Assembly (NCBI RefSeq): GCF_004000435.1
Contig: NZ_RBVZ01000001.1
Location: 1,033,328-1,097,327, forward strand
Source: Alexandriicola marinus
GTDB lineage: Bacteria; Pseudomonadota; Alphaproteobacteria; Rhodobacterales; Rhodobacteraceae
Direction: 5' to 3'
Length of the DNA stretch: 64,000 bases
Shown: one piece after another, positions 45,339-56,764 of the stretch
Numbering within the stretch: position 1 is the first letter of the stretch
Layout of the letters: each line of letters begins with the position of its first letter
The notes under the pieces: model-generated
Told to the model about the DNA's origin: nothing
Databases searched by the model: none
The model's input: the letters and a program-made list of their open reading frames with translations, nothing else
Program-made: the position numbers and the translations under genes

Positions 45339-46388
45339 ATGAAGGCGGCGATCCTCGACAGCTATGACGGCCCCGTCCCCGTCCGGGAGGTGCCGGATCC
45401 GGCCTGCCCGCGCGACGGCGTTCTGGTGGCGGTGCGGGCCTGCGGGGTCTGCCGGTCCGATCACCACGCGTGGAAAGGCGCGGACCCGGATGTGGCCCTG
45501 CCCCATGTGATGGGGCATGAATTCGCGGGCGAGGTGATCGAGACCGGCCCCGATTGCCGGGCCTTTCGCAAGGGCGACAGGGTCACGGCCCCCTTCATCC
45601 TGTCCTGTGGCCATTGCCCCGATTGCCGTGCGGGTCATCCGACGATCTGCAACGCGCAACAGGTTATCGGTTTTACTTTCTGGGGCGCCTTTGCCGAGGT
45701 GCTGGCGGTTCCGGCGGCGGATTTCAATCTCGTCGCCTTGCCCGATACGCTGGATTACGTGTCGGCCGCGGGCATGGGCTGCCGTGTCACAACCGCTTGG
45801 CGGGCCCTGACCGACAGGTCAGACCTGCGCCCCGGCGAATGGCTGGTGATCCATGGCGCGGGCGGGATCGGCCTGTCGGCTACTCTGATCGGCGCGGCCC
45901 TCGGCGCGCGGGTGCTGGCCGTCGACGTGAGCGCCGGTGCCCTCGCCATGGCGCGCGAGCTGGGCGCCAACGCCACGCTCGATGCCGGTTCCGTGGCCGA
46001 TGTGGGCGATGCCGTGCGCGAGATCACCGGTGGCGGTGCCCATGTATCGGTCGATGGTCTGGGTCACGGGGTGACCTTCGAAAATTCGCTGCGCTCTTTG
46101 CGCAAGCTGGGCCGGCACGTTCAGATCGGCATGCCGGTGGGCGCGCATGCCACGGTTCCGCTTCCGCTTCTCGATCTGGTGTATGCGCGGCAGTTGACGA
46201 TCCTTGGCACGCGCGGGTTGGGGGCTGCGGGCTTTGCCCCGCTTCTGGACATGATCGATGCAGGCCGGATGGATCCCTCGCGCCTTGTCACCGCGCGCAT
46301 TGCGCTGTCGCAGGCGGGAGATGCCCTGGCCGCGATGGATGGTGCGCAGCCACCTGGCGTGACGGTCATCGACCGCTTGTCGGACTAG
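45339..46388 (+). CDS. Zinc-dependent alcohol dehydrogenase
   Basis: Medium-chain dehydrogenase of 349 residues. The catalytic zinc ligands appear as CGVCRSDHHAW and GHEFAG. The structural zinc loop has cysteines in LSCGHCPDCRAGHPTIC. A Rossmann NAD(P)-binding motif GAGGIGLSA lies near residue 175. All elements of an active zinc ADH are present. Family members act on primary or secondary alcohols; the substrate is not inferable. It follows the ThiE-like gene by 10 bases and overlaps the convergent olsA gene by 4 bases at a CTAG. Confidence 0.9.
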   Translation: MKAAILDSYDGPVPVREVPDPACPRDGVLVAVRACGVCRSDHHAWKGADPDVALPHVMGHEFAGEVIETGPDCRAFRKGDRVTAPFILSCGHCPDCRAGHPTICNAQQVIGFTFWGAFAEVLAVPAADFNLVALPDTLDYVSAAGMGCRVTTAWRALTDRSDLRPGEWLVIHGAGGIGLSATLIGAALGARVLAVDVSAGALAMARELGANATLDAGSVADVGDAVREITGGGAHVSVDGLGHGVTFENSLRSLRKLGRHVQIGMPVGAHATVPLPLLDLVYARQLTILGTRGLGAAGFAPLLDMIDAGRMDPSRLVTARIALSQAGDALAAMDGAQPPGVTVIDRLSD

Positions 46389-47212
46389 CCGAGCCGGGTT
46401 TCGACGCCGTCCCGCACGATCCGCTCAAGCGCGGCGGCAAGCGACTTCCGGTCCGGGTAATCCGCCACCGCCACGGGCGGATGATAGACCACCCGCACAT
46501 CCCCCTGCCGGCCCGCCGCCAGTGTAGACAGAAGGTGCGGGCCGAACTCCATATCGCCCCACCAGCCATAGAACCGCGGCTCTGCCCCTTTCGGCGCGTG
46601 ATAGACGACGCTGACGGGCTGGATCACCATGTCGTGGCGCAGATCGTCGGACAGGAAGGCGGCGAAGAGCGTCGGCTTGAACGGCAGGACCCGCCGCCCG
46701 TCCGTCGAGGTCCCCTCGGGAAAGAACAACAGCTGATGTCCGGCGTGGAGCCTCTGTTCCAGCGTGCGGACATGATCCGAGGCCTGCCGCCTGTCCCGCT
46801 CGATGAAGAGCGTGCCGGTGGCGCGCGCAAGCCAGCCGATCCCGGCCCAGCCCGCCACCTCGGCCTTGGAGACGAAGTAGACCCTCTGCCGCGCGTTCAG
46901 CGCAAAGATATCGAGCCATGAGGAATGGTTGGCCACCACCGCGCCCTCACCCGTGATGGGCCGCCCCTCGATCCGGTGCCTGATCCCGAGGATGACGAAG
47001 GCCACCCGGCAGACCGCTTGCGTGATATAGGGCGTCACCGGCCGCGTCAGCCCGAAGACCGGCCGTTCGATCAGCCGCAGCACCAGCAGAAGCGCAAGCC
47101 CACCGAAGGTCACCAAGATCAGCGGCACCGCCCGAAGCACCGCGCGGACCCAACCGATCGTGCCGATGGATGGATGGGCTGGCTCTGTCTCGGATCGCCA
47201 CGTGGGGGTCAT
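46385..47212 (-). CDS. olsA: Lysophospholipid/ornithine-lipid O-acyltransferase OlsA
   Basis: Acyltransferase of 275 residues of the PlsC type that adds the second acyl group to lyso-ornithine lipid. The motif NHSSWLDIF (the HX4D catalytic pair) and LFFPEGTSTDG match the family. One or two N-terminal hydrophobic segments (about residues 23-48) anchor it in the membrane. The start at 47212 lies 2 bases after the olsB stop, the classic olsB-olsA arrangement. Because PlsC enzymes make phosphatidic acid with a similar fold, the ornithine-lipid role rests on this neighbour. Confidence 0.88.
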   Translation of the reverse strand: MTPTWRSETEPAHPSIGTIGWVRAVLRAVPLILVTFGGLALLLVLRLIERPVFGLTRPVTPYITQAVCRVAFVILGIRHRIEGRPITGEGAVVANHSSWLDIFALNARQRVYFVSKAEVAGWAGIGWLARATGTLFIERDRRQASDHVRTLEQRLHAGHQLLFFPEGTSTDGRRVLPFKPTLFAAFLSDDLRHDMVIQPVSVVYHAPKGAEPRFYGWWGDMEFGPHLLSTLAAGRQGDVRVVYHPPVAVADYPDRKSLAAALERIVRDGVETRLG

Positions 47213-47214
47213 GA

Positions 47215-47982
47215 TCAGACGCGGATCCCGCTGGAATAGATCGCCTTGAGCCGCGCATTGAGCCGAGAGGTGTCGACGATCAGGCAGATGTCGGTGGTGT
47301 TGAACGCATGATCCACGAAGGCGCCGTCCCCGATCATGCCGCCCAGCCTGAGATAGGCCTTGATCAGTGCCGGCGTGGCCCTGAGCGCCGCTGGCTTGTC
47401 GATCGCATCGAGGGGCAGGATATCCATCGGCACATGCGCACTCGAGCGCGGCCGCAAATCGGGCGGGGCAAGATGCAGGTGATGCAGGAGCGACAAGGGC
47501 CCCGCGATGGCGTCGATATCGGTCCCGTGAAACGAGGCCACACCGAACAGAAGGTCGATCCCCTCGTCGTCGATCACATCCGACAGCGCCCGCCACAGGT
47601 GATACATCCCCGCCCCGCCGCGATAGGCCGGGTGCAGGCACGACCGGCCCAGTTCCAGCAGCGGACGGCCCGATCCCAGAAGCGGCGACAGGTCGTATTC
47701 CGACGCGGTGTAGAACCCCGGCCCCGCCTCCGCATCGGCGCGGGTCATCAGCCGGTAGACTCCGACGACCTGATCGGCCTCGGGGCGCGTTCTGTCGCGC
47801 AGCAGAAGATGGCGCGAACTGGGGTCGAAGCAATCCATCTCGAGCCGCTGATCATGATCGACCATCGGCCCGCCGCCACCCAGCTCTTCCACGAAGACGC
47901 GATAGCGCAGCCTTTGCGCGGCGCGGATATCGTCGTCACTCCGGGCGAGCGCTACGGTAAAATCTGGGTGGGAGCCCACCAT
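47215..47982 (-). CDS. olsB: L-ornithine N-alpha-acyltransferase OlsB
   Basis: Protein of 255 residues that transfers a 3-hydroxyacyl group from acyl carrier protein to ornithine, giving lyso-ornithine lipid. The GNAT-like core has RLRYRVFVEELGG, LELGRSCLHPAYRGG and ASFHGTD, as in the OlsB/hemolysin-like family. It starts at an ATG at 47982 with only a weak ribosome site. olsA follows after 2 bases. Ornithine lipids typically replace phospholipids under phosphate limitation; no Pho box was identified here. Confidence 0.9.
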   Translation of the reverse strand: MVGSHPDFTVALARSDDDIRAAQRLRYRVFVEELGGGGPMVDHDQRLEMDCFDPSSRHLLLRDRTRPEADQVVGVYRLMTRADAEAGPGFYTASEYDLSPLLGSGRPLLELGRSCLHPAYRGGAGMYHLWRALSDVIDDEGIDLLFGVASFHGTDIDAIAGPLSLLHHLHLAPPDLRPRSSAHVPMDILPLDAIDKPAALRATPALIKAYLRLGGMIGDGAFVDHAFNTTDICLIVDTSRLNARLKAIYSSGIRV

Positions 47983-48160
47983 CGGGTGCCATGCCTCGTC
48001 GCATCAGAAGGGCCCTTGGCCCCGGATCATCGCCTTCTAGGCGCGTGGTTACCTTTTGGCAACGAATTGACCGTAAGGGTTGGTTAACCGGTGGGTGGCC
48101 GGTGGCAGGCGCCAGTTGTCAGGCGTGAAGCATTCCACCTATAGTTGCAAAACATCCACC

Positions 48161-48340
48161 TCAGGGAGTGACAATGATCAATCCGACCGTTCGACCGTCT
48201 ATGACAACCTTGCCCTCATCGGGGAAGTTCACGGTCACGCGGCCATTGATGTTGGATTGCACCTGTCCGGTGCCCCATTCGGGGCGCTCGGGATGCTGGA
48301 CATACATGCCCGGCGAAAGGATCGAAGTGATATCTGACAT
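48161..48340 (-). CDS. DUF3553 family protein (59 residues)
   Basis: Short protein starting at ATG 48340 and ending with TGA at 48161-48163. The 59-residue sequence has VQHPERPEWGTGQVQSN and RVTVNFPDEGKVVIDG, the pattern of the DUF3553 family of small proteins known from Rhodobacteraceae. The conserved GTGQV resembles a small beta-barrel like the N-terminal region of UvrD-associated or CarD-like domains. It is divergent from chpT, 36 bases away. Function unknown. It lies in the 394-base gap between olsB and chpT; the rest of that gap shows no other gene. Confidence 0.8.
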   Translation of the reverse strand: MSDITSILSPGMYVQHPERPEWGTGQVQSNINGRVTVNFPDEGKVVIDGRTVGLIIVTP

Positions 48341-48376
48341 GACCCCGGCTTATGGCACGAAACAGGGGGGCCGCCA

Positions 48377-48973
48377 ATGACCCGTCGCGATGACCTGACC
48401 TCGCTTGTGGGCACGCGGATCTGCCACGATCTGGTCAATCCTCTGGGCGCGATAAGCAACGGGGTCGAGCTGATGACGCTCTCGGGTGTGCAGCGCAGCC
48501 CCGAACTCGACCTGATCGAAGAAAGCATCCAGTCGGCCAGCGCCCGGATCCGGTTCTTCCGGATCGCCTATGGATCGGGTGCAGACGACCAGATGATGGG
48601 CCGGGCCGAGATCACGACCACGCTGCAGGCCGCAGGCCGCTCAGGCCGCATCAGCTATACCTGGGGGCCAGCGGGAGATCAGAGGCGCGGTCGAGTGCGC
48701 ACCGCGTTCCTGCTGCTGCAATGCCTCGAATCGGCCATGCCAAGGGGCGGCACCATCACCGTGAGCGACATCGACGGAGGATGGCAGATCACCGCCGAGG
48801 CGGATCGGTTCCTTGTCGATCCGCCCTTGTGGGACAGCCTGACCAACCCGCGCATTCGTGTCGATGTCAGCGCTGCACAGGTGCATTTCGCGCTTCTGGC
48901 CGAAGACCTGACCCGCAACAAGGTGCGTCTGTCGCTCGGGATCAGGGAGACAGAGATCGTCGCCCGGTTCTGA
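48377..48973 (+). CDS. chpT: Histidine phosphotransferase ChpT-like
   Basis: Protein of 198 residues of the ChpT phosphotransferase family, which passes phosphate from the hybrid kinase CckA to CtrA and CpdR in the alphaproteobacterial cell-cycle and motility pathway. The phosphorylated His is in RICHDLVNPLGAISNGVEL near residue 18, inside a HisKA-like dimerisation helix pair. A degenerate ATPase-like domain without N and G boxes follows, as expected for ChpT. The start at 48377 is divergent from the DUF3553 gene. In Rhodobacteraceae this pathway controls motility and gene-transfer-agent genes. Confidence 0.88.
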   Translation: MTRRDDLTSLVGTRICHDLVNPLGAISNGVELMTLSGVQRSPELDLIEESIQSASARIRFFRIAYGSGADDQMMGRAEITTTLQAAGRSGRISYTWGPAGDQRRGRVRTAFLLLQCLESAMPRGGTITVSDIDGGWQITAEADRFLVDPPLWDSLTNPRIRVDVSAAQVHFALLAEDLTRNKVRLSLGIRETEIVARF

Positions 48974-48981
48974 GGCCCCGA

Positions 48982-50247
48982 TCAGCCGCGCACGGTTCCG
49001 TTGCCGGTCACCAGATACTTGAAACTGGTCAGCTGTTCCGCCCCAACGGGGCCGCGCGCATGCATCTTGCCCGTCGCGATCCCGATTTCGGCCCCCATCC
49101 CGAATTCCCCGCCGTCGGCGAACTGGGTCGAGGCATTGCGCATCAGGATCGCGGAATCGAGCCGTTCGAAGAAATGCGCGGCCGCCTGATCGTCGGCTGT
49201 GACGATCGCGTCGGTATGGTTCGAGCCATAGGTGCGGATATGCTCGATCGCGGCATCAACGCCGTCGACCAGCTTTGCCGCGCAGATCATGTCGAGGAAC
49301 TCGCGCCCGAAATCGTCAGGTTGGGCGGGTACGGTTCCGGGCACCTTGGCCAGATCGCCCTCAGCCCGCACTTCGACACCCGCGGCCACAAGCGCGTCGA
49401 TCAACACAGGCCCGTGCTGCGTATAGAAGCGCCAGTCGATCAGCAGGCATTCCATGGCGCCGCAGATGCCTGTGCGCCGGGTCTTGGCGTTAAGCACGAT
49501 CTCGGCCGCCATGGCGGGATCGGCCGTGGCGCCCACATAGATGTGGCAGATACCTTCGAGATGGGCAAAGACAGGCACCCGCGCCTCGCGCTGAACAAGG
49601 CCAACCAGCCCCTTTCCGCCACGCGGCACGATCACGTCGATATGATCCGTGGCCGTCAGCATCGCGCTGACGGCGGCGCGGTCGCGGGTCGGGACCAGCT
49701 GGATCGCATCTGCCGGCAGCCCAGCCTGCGAGAGGCCGGTTTGCAGGCAGGCATGGATCGCGGTCGAGCTGTGAAAGCTCTCCGAGCCGCCCCGCAGGAT
49801 CACCGCGTTGCCCGATTTCAGGCATAGCGCACCGGCATCCGCCGTGACGTTGGGGCGACTTTCATAGATCACCCCGATCACCCCGAGAGGCGTGCGCACC
49901 CTGCGGATGTTCAGCCCGCTGGGCATGTCCCATTCGGCGATCACCTCCCCCACCGGATCGGCTTGCGCGGCAACGCTGCGCAGGCCGTCGACGATGCCGT
50001 CGACCCGCCGGTCGTCCAGGATCAGCCTGTCCATCATGGCGGGGCTCAGCCCTTTTTCTTCGCCGAACACCTGATCCTCGGCATTGGCGTCGATGATATC
50101 CTGACGGCGGGCATCGATCGCGTCGGCCGCCCCGATCAGCGCCGCGTGCTTGCGTTCGGGCGAGGCAAAGGCAAGCTCAGCCGCCGCGGCGCGCGCGCGG
50201 GCACCGATATCGTACATCAAGGCGGAAATGTCGGTCTGGTCTTTCAT
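48982..50247 (-). CDS. proA: Glutamate-5-semialdehyde dehydrogenase
   Basis: Gamma-glutamyl phosphate reductase of 421 residues, second enzyme of proline synthesis. Conserved elements are the NADPH-binding [26 protein letters not shown], and the catalytic Cys in [12 protein letters not shown]. The C-terminal [17 protein letters not shown] is diagnostic. The start at 50247 has GGAAAGG upstream. It follows proB by 30 bases and is the last gene of the obgE-proB-proA operon. Its stop is 8 bases from the end of chpT. Confidence 0.97.
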   Translation of the reverse strand: MKDQTDISALMYDIGARARAAAAELAFASPERKHAALIGAADAIDARRQDIIDANAEDQVFGEEKGLSPAMMDRLILDDRRVDGIVDGLRSVAAQADPVGEVIAEWDMPSGLNIRRVRTPLGVIGVIYESRPNVTADAGALCLKSGNAVILRGGSESFHSSTAIHACLQTGLSQAGLPADAIQLVPTRDRAAVSAMLTATDHIDVIVPRGGKGLVGLVQREARVPVFAHLEGICHIYVGATADPAMAAEIVLNAKTRRTGICGAMECLLIDWRFYTQHGPVLIDALVAAGVEVRAEGDLAKVPGTVPAQPDDFGREFLDMICAAKLVDGVDAAIEHIRTYGSNHTDAIVTADDQAAAHFFERLDSAILMRNASTQFADGGEFGMGAEIGIATGKMHARGPVGAEQLTSFKYLVTGNGTVRG

Positions 50248-50277
50248 CGATCTGCCTTTCCTGCGGGCCCGAGGCCG

Positions 50278-52451
<2,174 letters not shown>

Positions 52452-53465
52452 CTAATGCGCGGCATTGCTCAAGCGGTCCCAGTCGGTTCGGGTCAGGCGG
52501 TAATCATGGCCAAGGGTCGGGACACCACGGGCGCGTGCCGGCTCATACCCGGTGCGCCAATGCACGAAGCCCAGCTTGCGCAGGACCCGGCCGGAGGCCG
52601 CGTTGTCGTGCCAGGTGGCGGCATGGATTTCGGGCCAGTCCCACTGCGCGAAGCCGTGGGACAGCGCATGACGCGCCGCCCGCGTGGCGAGGCCCCGCCC
52701 CGCAGTCTCAAGCGCATACATATAACCCAGCGTCGGCAGCCCGGCATGAACGGTCACGGCAACAGTGCCCAAAAGGCGACCCGCCTCGAAGACACCCCAG
52801 ACGAAGCCCTCGCCCTTGAAGGGCCCCGATCGTGTGGCCGTAAAGACCGGATCGGCGGGCCAGGGCCAACTGCCCAACTGGCGCGTCACGTCCCAGTGAC
52901 AGGCGATCTGGTGCAGATCGGCCGCGTCGTCAGGCCCGAGTTCCCGGAAGCTGAGGTCCGAGAACGCGGCCTCCCACTTCGTGCGGGTCAGGCACATGGC
53001 GCGAGACGCGACCTCCGTGCCAAGGGCGAGCGATGTGAGCATCCGGGACCCCTGATCCTCGAAGCCCAGCTTTTCAAGAACGCGCCGAGAACCTGCGTTG
53101 CCCTCCAAATGGCCGGAGCGGATCTCCTGCCGGTCAGGATCGCTGAATGCCGCCCTGATCGCAGCGCTTGCGGCTTCGGTAGCAAGGCCCCGGCCCCATA
53201 CCCGCGGTTCGAGCCAATAGCCAAGCTCCTCTCCGACAGAGACGATGCCGCAGGGCGCTCCCGCCTCTGTGATGATCCAAAGCGCGCCAAGATCGCCCGC
53301 CATGACGGCCGCAAGAAACTGTTCCGCATCGGCGCGGGTGTAGGGATGCGCGACCCGTGTCAGCCAGCGCGACACCGCGATGTCACCGGCGGCTCGCGTG
53401 ACCCAATCCAGATCGGCCTGCGCCAAGGGGCGCAGGACCAATCGCCGGGTCCTGATCCGGGTCAT
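52452..53465 (-). CDS. Tandem-domain GNAT acetyltransferase
   Basis: Protein of 337 residues with two GNAT (RimJ/RimL-type) domains in tandem: residues 1-165 (TRRLVLRPL, GYWLEPRVWGRGLATEA, GNAGSRRVLEKLGF) and 170-337 (ATRAARHALSHGFAQW, NAASGRVLRKLGFVH). Each has the acetyl-CoA loop, the second more degenerate. Substrates are unknown. Its start overlaps the stop of the single-domain GNAT gene upstream (ATGA). The placement between rpmA and obgE may mean a role in ribosomal protein acetylation, but this is only inference. Confidence 0.88.
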   Translation of the reverse strand: MTRIRTRRLVLRPLAQADLDWVTRAAGDIAVSRWLTRVAHPYTRADAEQFLAAVMAGDLGALWIITEAGAPCGIVSVGEELGYWLEPRVWGRGLATEAASAAIRAAFSDPDRQEIRSGHLEGNAGSRRVLEKLGFEDQGSRMLTSLALGTEVASRAMCLTRTKWEAAFSDLSFRELGPDDAADLHQIACHWDVTRQLGSWPWPADPVFTATRSGPFKGEGFVWGVFEAGRLLGTVAVTVHAGLPTLGYMYALETAGRGLATRAARHALSHGFAQWDWPEIHAATWHDNAASGRVLRKLGFVHWRTGYEPARARGVPTLGHDYRLTRTDWDRLSNAAH

Positions 53466-54001
53466 TCGTCCAGTTTGAGAGAATAGGTCCATGTCGGCAC
53501 GGTCGATCCGCGAGCCACCGAATAGGCTTCGGCATCGCCCAGATAATCGAACCCGCAATTCGTCAGCACACGGGCCGAAACCGGGTTGTCCTGAAAGACC
53601 TCTGCAAAGATCTGGCGCGCCTTGTGGGGGTTGGCCGCGATCAGCCGGCGCACCGCCGCGGAGGCAATGCCCGTGTTCCAGAAACCGGGCGCCACCCAAT
53701 AACGGATTTCGTCCTGCTGGCGATCCATGCCCGACAGCGTCACGAGGCCCATGACCTCGCTATGGCCCTGTTCCGATCCGTCGATAACCCAGGTATCCTC
53801 GACCCGGTCATCCCGGGAGGCGCGGTCGATCATTGCCTCGACCGTGCCGGGCGGCAACGGATGGGGAATATGCGTCGTTCCGCGCGCCACGCGCAGATCG
53901 GCGCAATAGTGCGAAATCAATCCCGCATCCGACACCCGCAATGGACGGAGGATGAAGCGATCGGCCTCGAGAATGGGCTGAGCGGTCAGTGTTTCGAACA
54001 T
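53462..54001 (-). CDS. GNAT acetyltransferase (RimJ/RimL type)
   Basis: Acetyltransferase of 179 residues with ADRFILRPL near the start, the acetyl-CoA segment WVAPGFWNTGIASAAVRRL, and NPVSARVLTNCGFDY, as in RimJ-like enzymes that often act on protein N-termini. It is the first of the two GNAT genes between rpmA and obgE, and its stop overlaps the start of the tandem GNAT gene. A terminator lies between it and rpmA, so it probably has its own promoter near 54002-54130. Confidence 0.88.
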   Translation of the reverse strand: MFETLTAQPILEADRFILRPLRVSDAGLISHYCADLRVARGTTHIPHPLPPGTVEAMIDRASRDDRVEDTWVIDGSEQGHSEVMGLVTLSGMDRQQDEIRYWVAPGFWNTGIASAAVRRLIAANPHKARQIFAEVFQDNPVSARVLTNCGFDYLGDAEAYSVARGSTVPTWTYSLKLDE

Positions 54002-54131
54002 CGGCTTTCCTCCTCCGAAAGCGGGATGGTGTGGTCCGGGATGACGGGCCCCTCCTCCGAGGCCCTTCCTGATCTGGGTGTCATCCGATGGCTACACCAG
54101 CCTGTCCTACGAATATGTGACAGGCTTGATC

Positions 54132-54168
54132 CCAAAAATAAAAAGGGACCGGTCTTTCGACCGATCCC
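54132..54168 (-). terminator. Rho-independent terminator after rpmA
   Basis: On the minus strand a 10-base-pair stem (with one G-U pair) and the loop GAAA is followed by a T-rich run (TTTTTATTTTT). It ends the rplU-rpmA unit, 28 bases after the rpmA stop. Confidence 0.9.
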
Positions 54169-54196
54169 CTGAAACATATGGTTTCCGGTTAGCGGC

Positions 54197-54466
54197 CTAT
54201 TCGGCAGCCTCGGCTACCGGAAGGACGGAAATGAAGGTGCGCCCCTTGAACCCCTTGTGGAAGGAGACGTTGCCCTCGACCGTTGCAAAGATCGTGTGAT
54301 CCTTACCCATGCCGACGCCCGAACCCGGGAACATCTTGGTCCCGCGCTGGCGCATGATGATGTTGCCCGGAACGACGACTTCGCCACCGAACTTCTTCAC
54401 GCCAAGACGACGGCCGGCAGAGTCGCGACCGTTGCGGGAGGAACCGCCTGCTTTTTTGTGTGCCAT
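54197..54466 (-). CDS. rpmA: 50S ribosomal protein L27
   Basis: Ribosomal protein of 89 residues near the peptidyl-transferase centre. The diagnostic N-terminus [15 protein letters not shown] and QRGTKMFPG are intact. It follows rplU by 12 bases, with the GGAGAGA ribosome site in the gap, and a clear terminator follows it. Confidence 0.98.
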   Translation of the reverse strand: MAHKKAGGSSRNGRDSAGRRLGVKKFGGEVVVPGNIIMRQRGTKMFPGSGVGMGKDHTIFATVEGNVSFHKGFKGRTFISVLPVAEAAE

Positions 54467-54478
54467 GACTGTCTCTCC

Positions 54479-55120
54479 TTATTTCGCGAGTTTCTTGGCC
54501 TGGTCGACCCAGCCTTCACGCTCGATCCGGCCCTTGAAGCTAAGCTTTTCGTCGAATTCTGCAATATCCTCCGGACCCCAAGCCGCGATTTGTGCGAACG
54601 AGGTCACGCCGGCGGCGTGCAGTTTCTTCTCGAGCGCCGGGCCGACACCCGACAGCTGCTTGAGATCGTCGGCACCTGCCGCGGCGGCGGGCGCCTCGGT
54701 CGGGGCGGCGGCCTTCGGGGCCGCAGCCTTCGCGGGGGCAGCGCCACCGGCATTATGCGCCAGCGCCGATGCGATGGCCGCACCGATCGCGGCTTTCACG
54801 CCGGTCTTGTCTGCGCCGTTCTCGACAAGCTCAGTGATCTTGACGAGCGTCAGCTGCTGACGGTGGCCCTTCGTCCGCTTGGACGAATGCTTACGACGAC
54901 GGCGGACAAAGTTGATGACCTTGTCACCCTTGATCTGGTCGATGACCTCGGCCTGAACGGCAGCACCGTCCACGACGGGCGTGCCCACCTTGTCGCCGAT
55001 CATCAGAATATCGTTGAACTGGACGGTTTCACCCGCCTCTGCAGCCAGCTTCTCGACCCGCAGGATATCCCCTGCTGCGACCTTGTATTGCTTGCCGCCG
55101 GTTTTCATAACCGCAAACAT
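54479..55120 (-). CDS. rplU: 50S ribosomal protein L21 with C-terminal helix-hairpin-helix extension
   Basis: Protein of 213 residues, twice the usual length of L21 (about 103). Residues 1-103 are canonical L21 ([13 protein letters not shown], and [12 protein letters not shown]). An Ala/Pro-rich linker (about 115-150) follows, then a helix-hairpin-helix domain ([21 protein letters not shown] and ISFAQIA-like). The same kind of HHH tail is seen on L21 in other Rhodobacteraceae. Its role is unknown, but it could bind rRNA or DNA. The ATG at 55120 starts L21; the gene is the first of the rplU-rpmA unit. A GC-rich near-palindrome at about 55152-55174 lies in its leader. Confidence 0.95.
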   Translation of the reverse strand: MFAVMKTGGKQYKVAAGDILRVEKLAAEAGETVQFNDILMIGDKVGTPVVDGAAVQAEVIDQIKGDKVINFVRRRRKHSSKRTKGHRQQLTLVKITELVENGADKTGVKAAIGAAIASALAHNAGGAAPAKAAAPKAAAPTEAPAAAAGADDLKQLSGVGPALEKKLHAAGVTSFAQIAAWGPEDIAEFDEKLSFKGRIEREGWVDQAKKLAK

Positions 55121-55349
55121 CTTCGTTTCCTTCGTATCCCGCGTTCTTCGGTCCCCCGGATCGATCCCGGGGCGTTTCGGCTTTCGCCACCTTCGAACAG
55201 CGGCCCCCGTCTCCGGGAGCATGTTTCAACTCGCGCCGCGCGGCTCGGCATTTCGGCAGATGATCGCGCAGCCCCCGACAATCCACTTGCCGGGATGCGG
55301 GCTTATCTGCGCATCTGGACATCAAGTCAACCCTGAAGGAAGCCCCCGA

Positions 55350-55703
55350 ATGCGCCGATTGCCCCTGTTTTTCGCGGCCCTTGCCCTTGCGGGCTGTTCA
55401 TCCGAGGCGAACCATCTGGGCAACCCCCTGCTCTGGCCGTTCAACGCGCTTGGATCGGCGGTCGACAATTCTGTCTACAATGCCCGCCGGGGCGAGGTCG
55501 AGCTATTCGTCAAGACCAACCACCCCGCCCTTCTGGCCGAGATTGCCGCGGGCGGTGGGCCGCTGCTCACCGAAGCGATGGAGCTTGCGGGCATCCCATC
55601 CAGCGACCGGGCAGCCCGGCTGGTGCAGTTGCAGGCCGATCTGCCGCTCTACAGCCAGAGCCCGGAGGCCCTGATCGTCGCCCTGATGGTCTATGGCGGC
55701 TAA
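55350..55703 (+). CDS. Small lipoprotein
   Basis: Lipoprotein of 117 residues. The signal peptide ends with the lipobox LAGC (Cys16), followed by a 100-residue periplasmic part without a known domain. The start at 55350 has AAGGA 9 bases upstream. Its promoter region is shared with rplU, read in the other direction across 229 bases. Its end overlaps the convergent DUF2059 gene by 4 bases. Function unknown; an envelope location is likely. Confidence 0.8.
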   Translation: MRRLPLFFAALALAGCSSEANHLGNPLLWPFNALGSAVDNSVYNARRGEVELFVKTNHPALLAEIAAGGGPLLTEAMELAGIPSSDRAARLVQLQADLPLYSQSPEALIVALMVYGG

Positions 55704-56545
55704 AGCTCCTGCGTCGTCAACTCCTCGGCCGCGGCCTCCCCCAGCGCACGGCTGATGTCGAGAAACATCCGGTCGAAGGCCTCGAACAGCGCGCGATTCA
55801 TCTGCTGACCTGCCGGCGTTTGCGAAAACGCGGTGAAGGTTTGAAGCTCGGCCGCGCTGAGCGGCTGATAGGCCAGCATGAGAAACGCATAGACCCATTC
55901 GGTCGTATTCGTCCGGATATCGGGTTCCTGCGACCAGACATCGGCGAGGATCTGATCGTCGGTCATCCCCGGCGGCAGGGCACCACCGGCCTGAAGGCCG
56001 CTGAAAAAGGCGTAATTCGCATTGAGCGCGCCCATGACGTTCAACTCGATCAGGTCGTTCGCCTCGACGAAGTCGCGCACCAGAAGATAGCGGTCCGTTT
56101 CCTCCGCGATGGCGCCTGCCGCGATCTCCTTCGCGGCATCCTCGATCTCGGTCGTCAGCATCGCCTCGCGCGCCGAGACTTCGAGTTGCGGGATCGTGCG
56201 CCCGAGATCGGCATCGTAGAAGGCAAGCATCGCCTCGATCGCTGCCCCGTCGAGCGTTTCGATCATCCCCGACAGCGCCATCTGTTCCATCCGTTCGATG
56301 TCATAGATGCCCGCGATCGTCGCATTCCACGACGCACTCGGATCACCGGGGATCAGGTCGGTCGCGATCTGATCGGCATAATCCAGCCCTTCGCGCTGCA
56401 TCACCGCGATGATACCCGGAAGTTCCAGAGCATCGAAGAGCCGCACCACCTGGTCTGGATCGGCCTGCGCCTGGGCCGGACCGGCCCCCAGCGCGGCCCA
56501 CAAGCCCAGACCGGCCAGCGCGCCTTTCGCGAAATGTACGTGCAT
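55700..56545 (-). CDS. DUF2059 domain protein, secreted
   Basis: Protein of 281 residues with a signal peptide (residues 1-26, ending GPAQAQ) and a C-terminal DUF2059-like region (ALFEAFDRMFLDISRALGEAAAEEL and before that LSAAELQTFTAFSQTPAGQQ). Family members are periplasmic proteins of unknown function. The ATG at 56545 has AGGAAGAG upstream. It lies 129 bases from the tRNA-Ser gene, read in the opposite direction. Its end overlaps the lipoprotein gene by 4 bases. Confidence 0.83.
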   Translation of the reverse strand: MHVHFAKGALAGLGLWAALGAGPAQAQADPDQVVRLFDALELPGIIAVMQREGLDYADQIATDLIPGDPSASWNATIAGIYDIERMEQMALSGMIETLDGAAIEAMLAFYDADLGRTIPQLEVSAREAMLTTEIEDAAKEIAAGAIAEETDRYLLVRDFVEANDLIELNVMGALNANYAFFSGLQAGGALPPGMTDDQILADVWSQEPDIRTNTTEWVYAFLMLAYQPLSAAELQTFTAFSQTPAGQQMNRALFEAFDRMFLDISRALGEAAAEELTTQEL

Positions 56546-56674
56546 CTGCTCTTCCTCGTGTTGGGTTGTTCCAAGTGATAAGCGCCCCAACCCGCATTTC
56601 AAGCCCGCGCGACGGATGCGCGGATTTCGGTCTTGCGTCCCCGCGCCGGAATGCGTAGATCGCAGCCTGACCGC

Positions 56675-56764
56675 GGAGAGGTGCCGGAGTGGTCGAACGG
56701 GGCGGTCTCGAAAACCGTTGTGGGCGCAAGTCCACCCAGGGTTCGAATCCCTGTCTCTCCGCCA
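56675..56764 (+). tRNA. tRNA-Ser (anticodon CGA)
   Basis: A complete tRNA-Ser: seven-base acceptor stem (GGAGAGG with TCTCTCC, one G-U), D arm, anticodon loop CTCGAAA with anticodon CGA, a long variable arm typical of serine tRNA, T arm with TTCGAAT, discriminator G and an encoded CCA end. It reads UCG codons. It marks the left border of an AT-rich accessory region, and tRNA genes are common integration sites. Confidence 0.97.
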
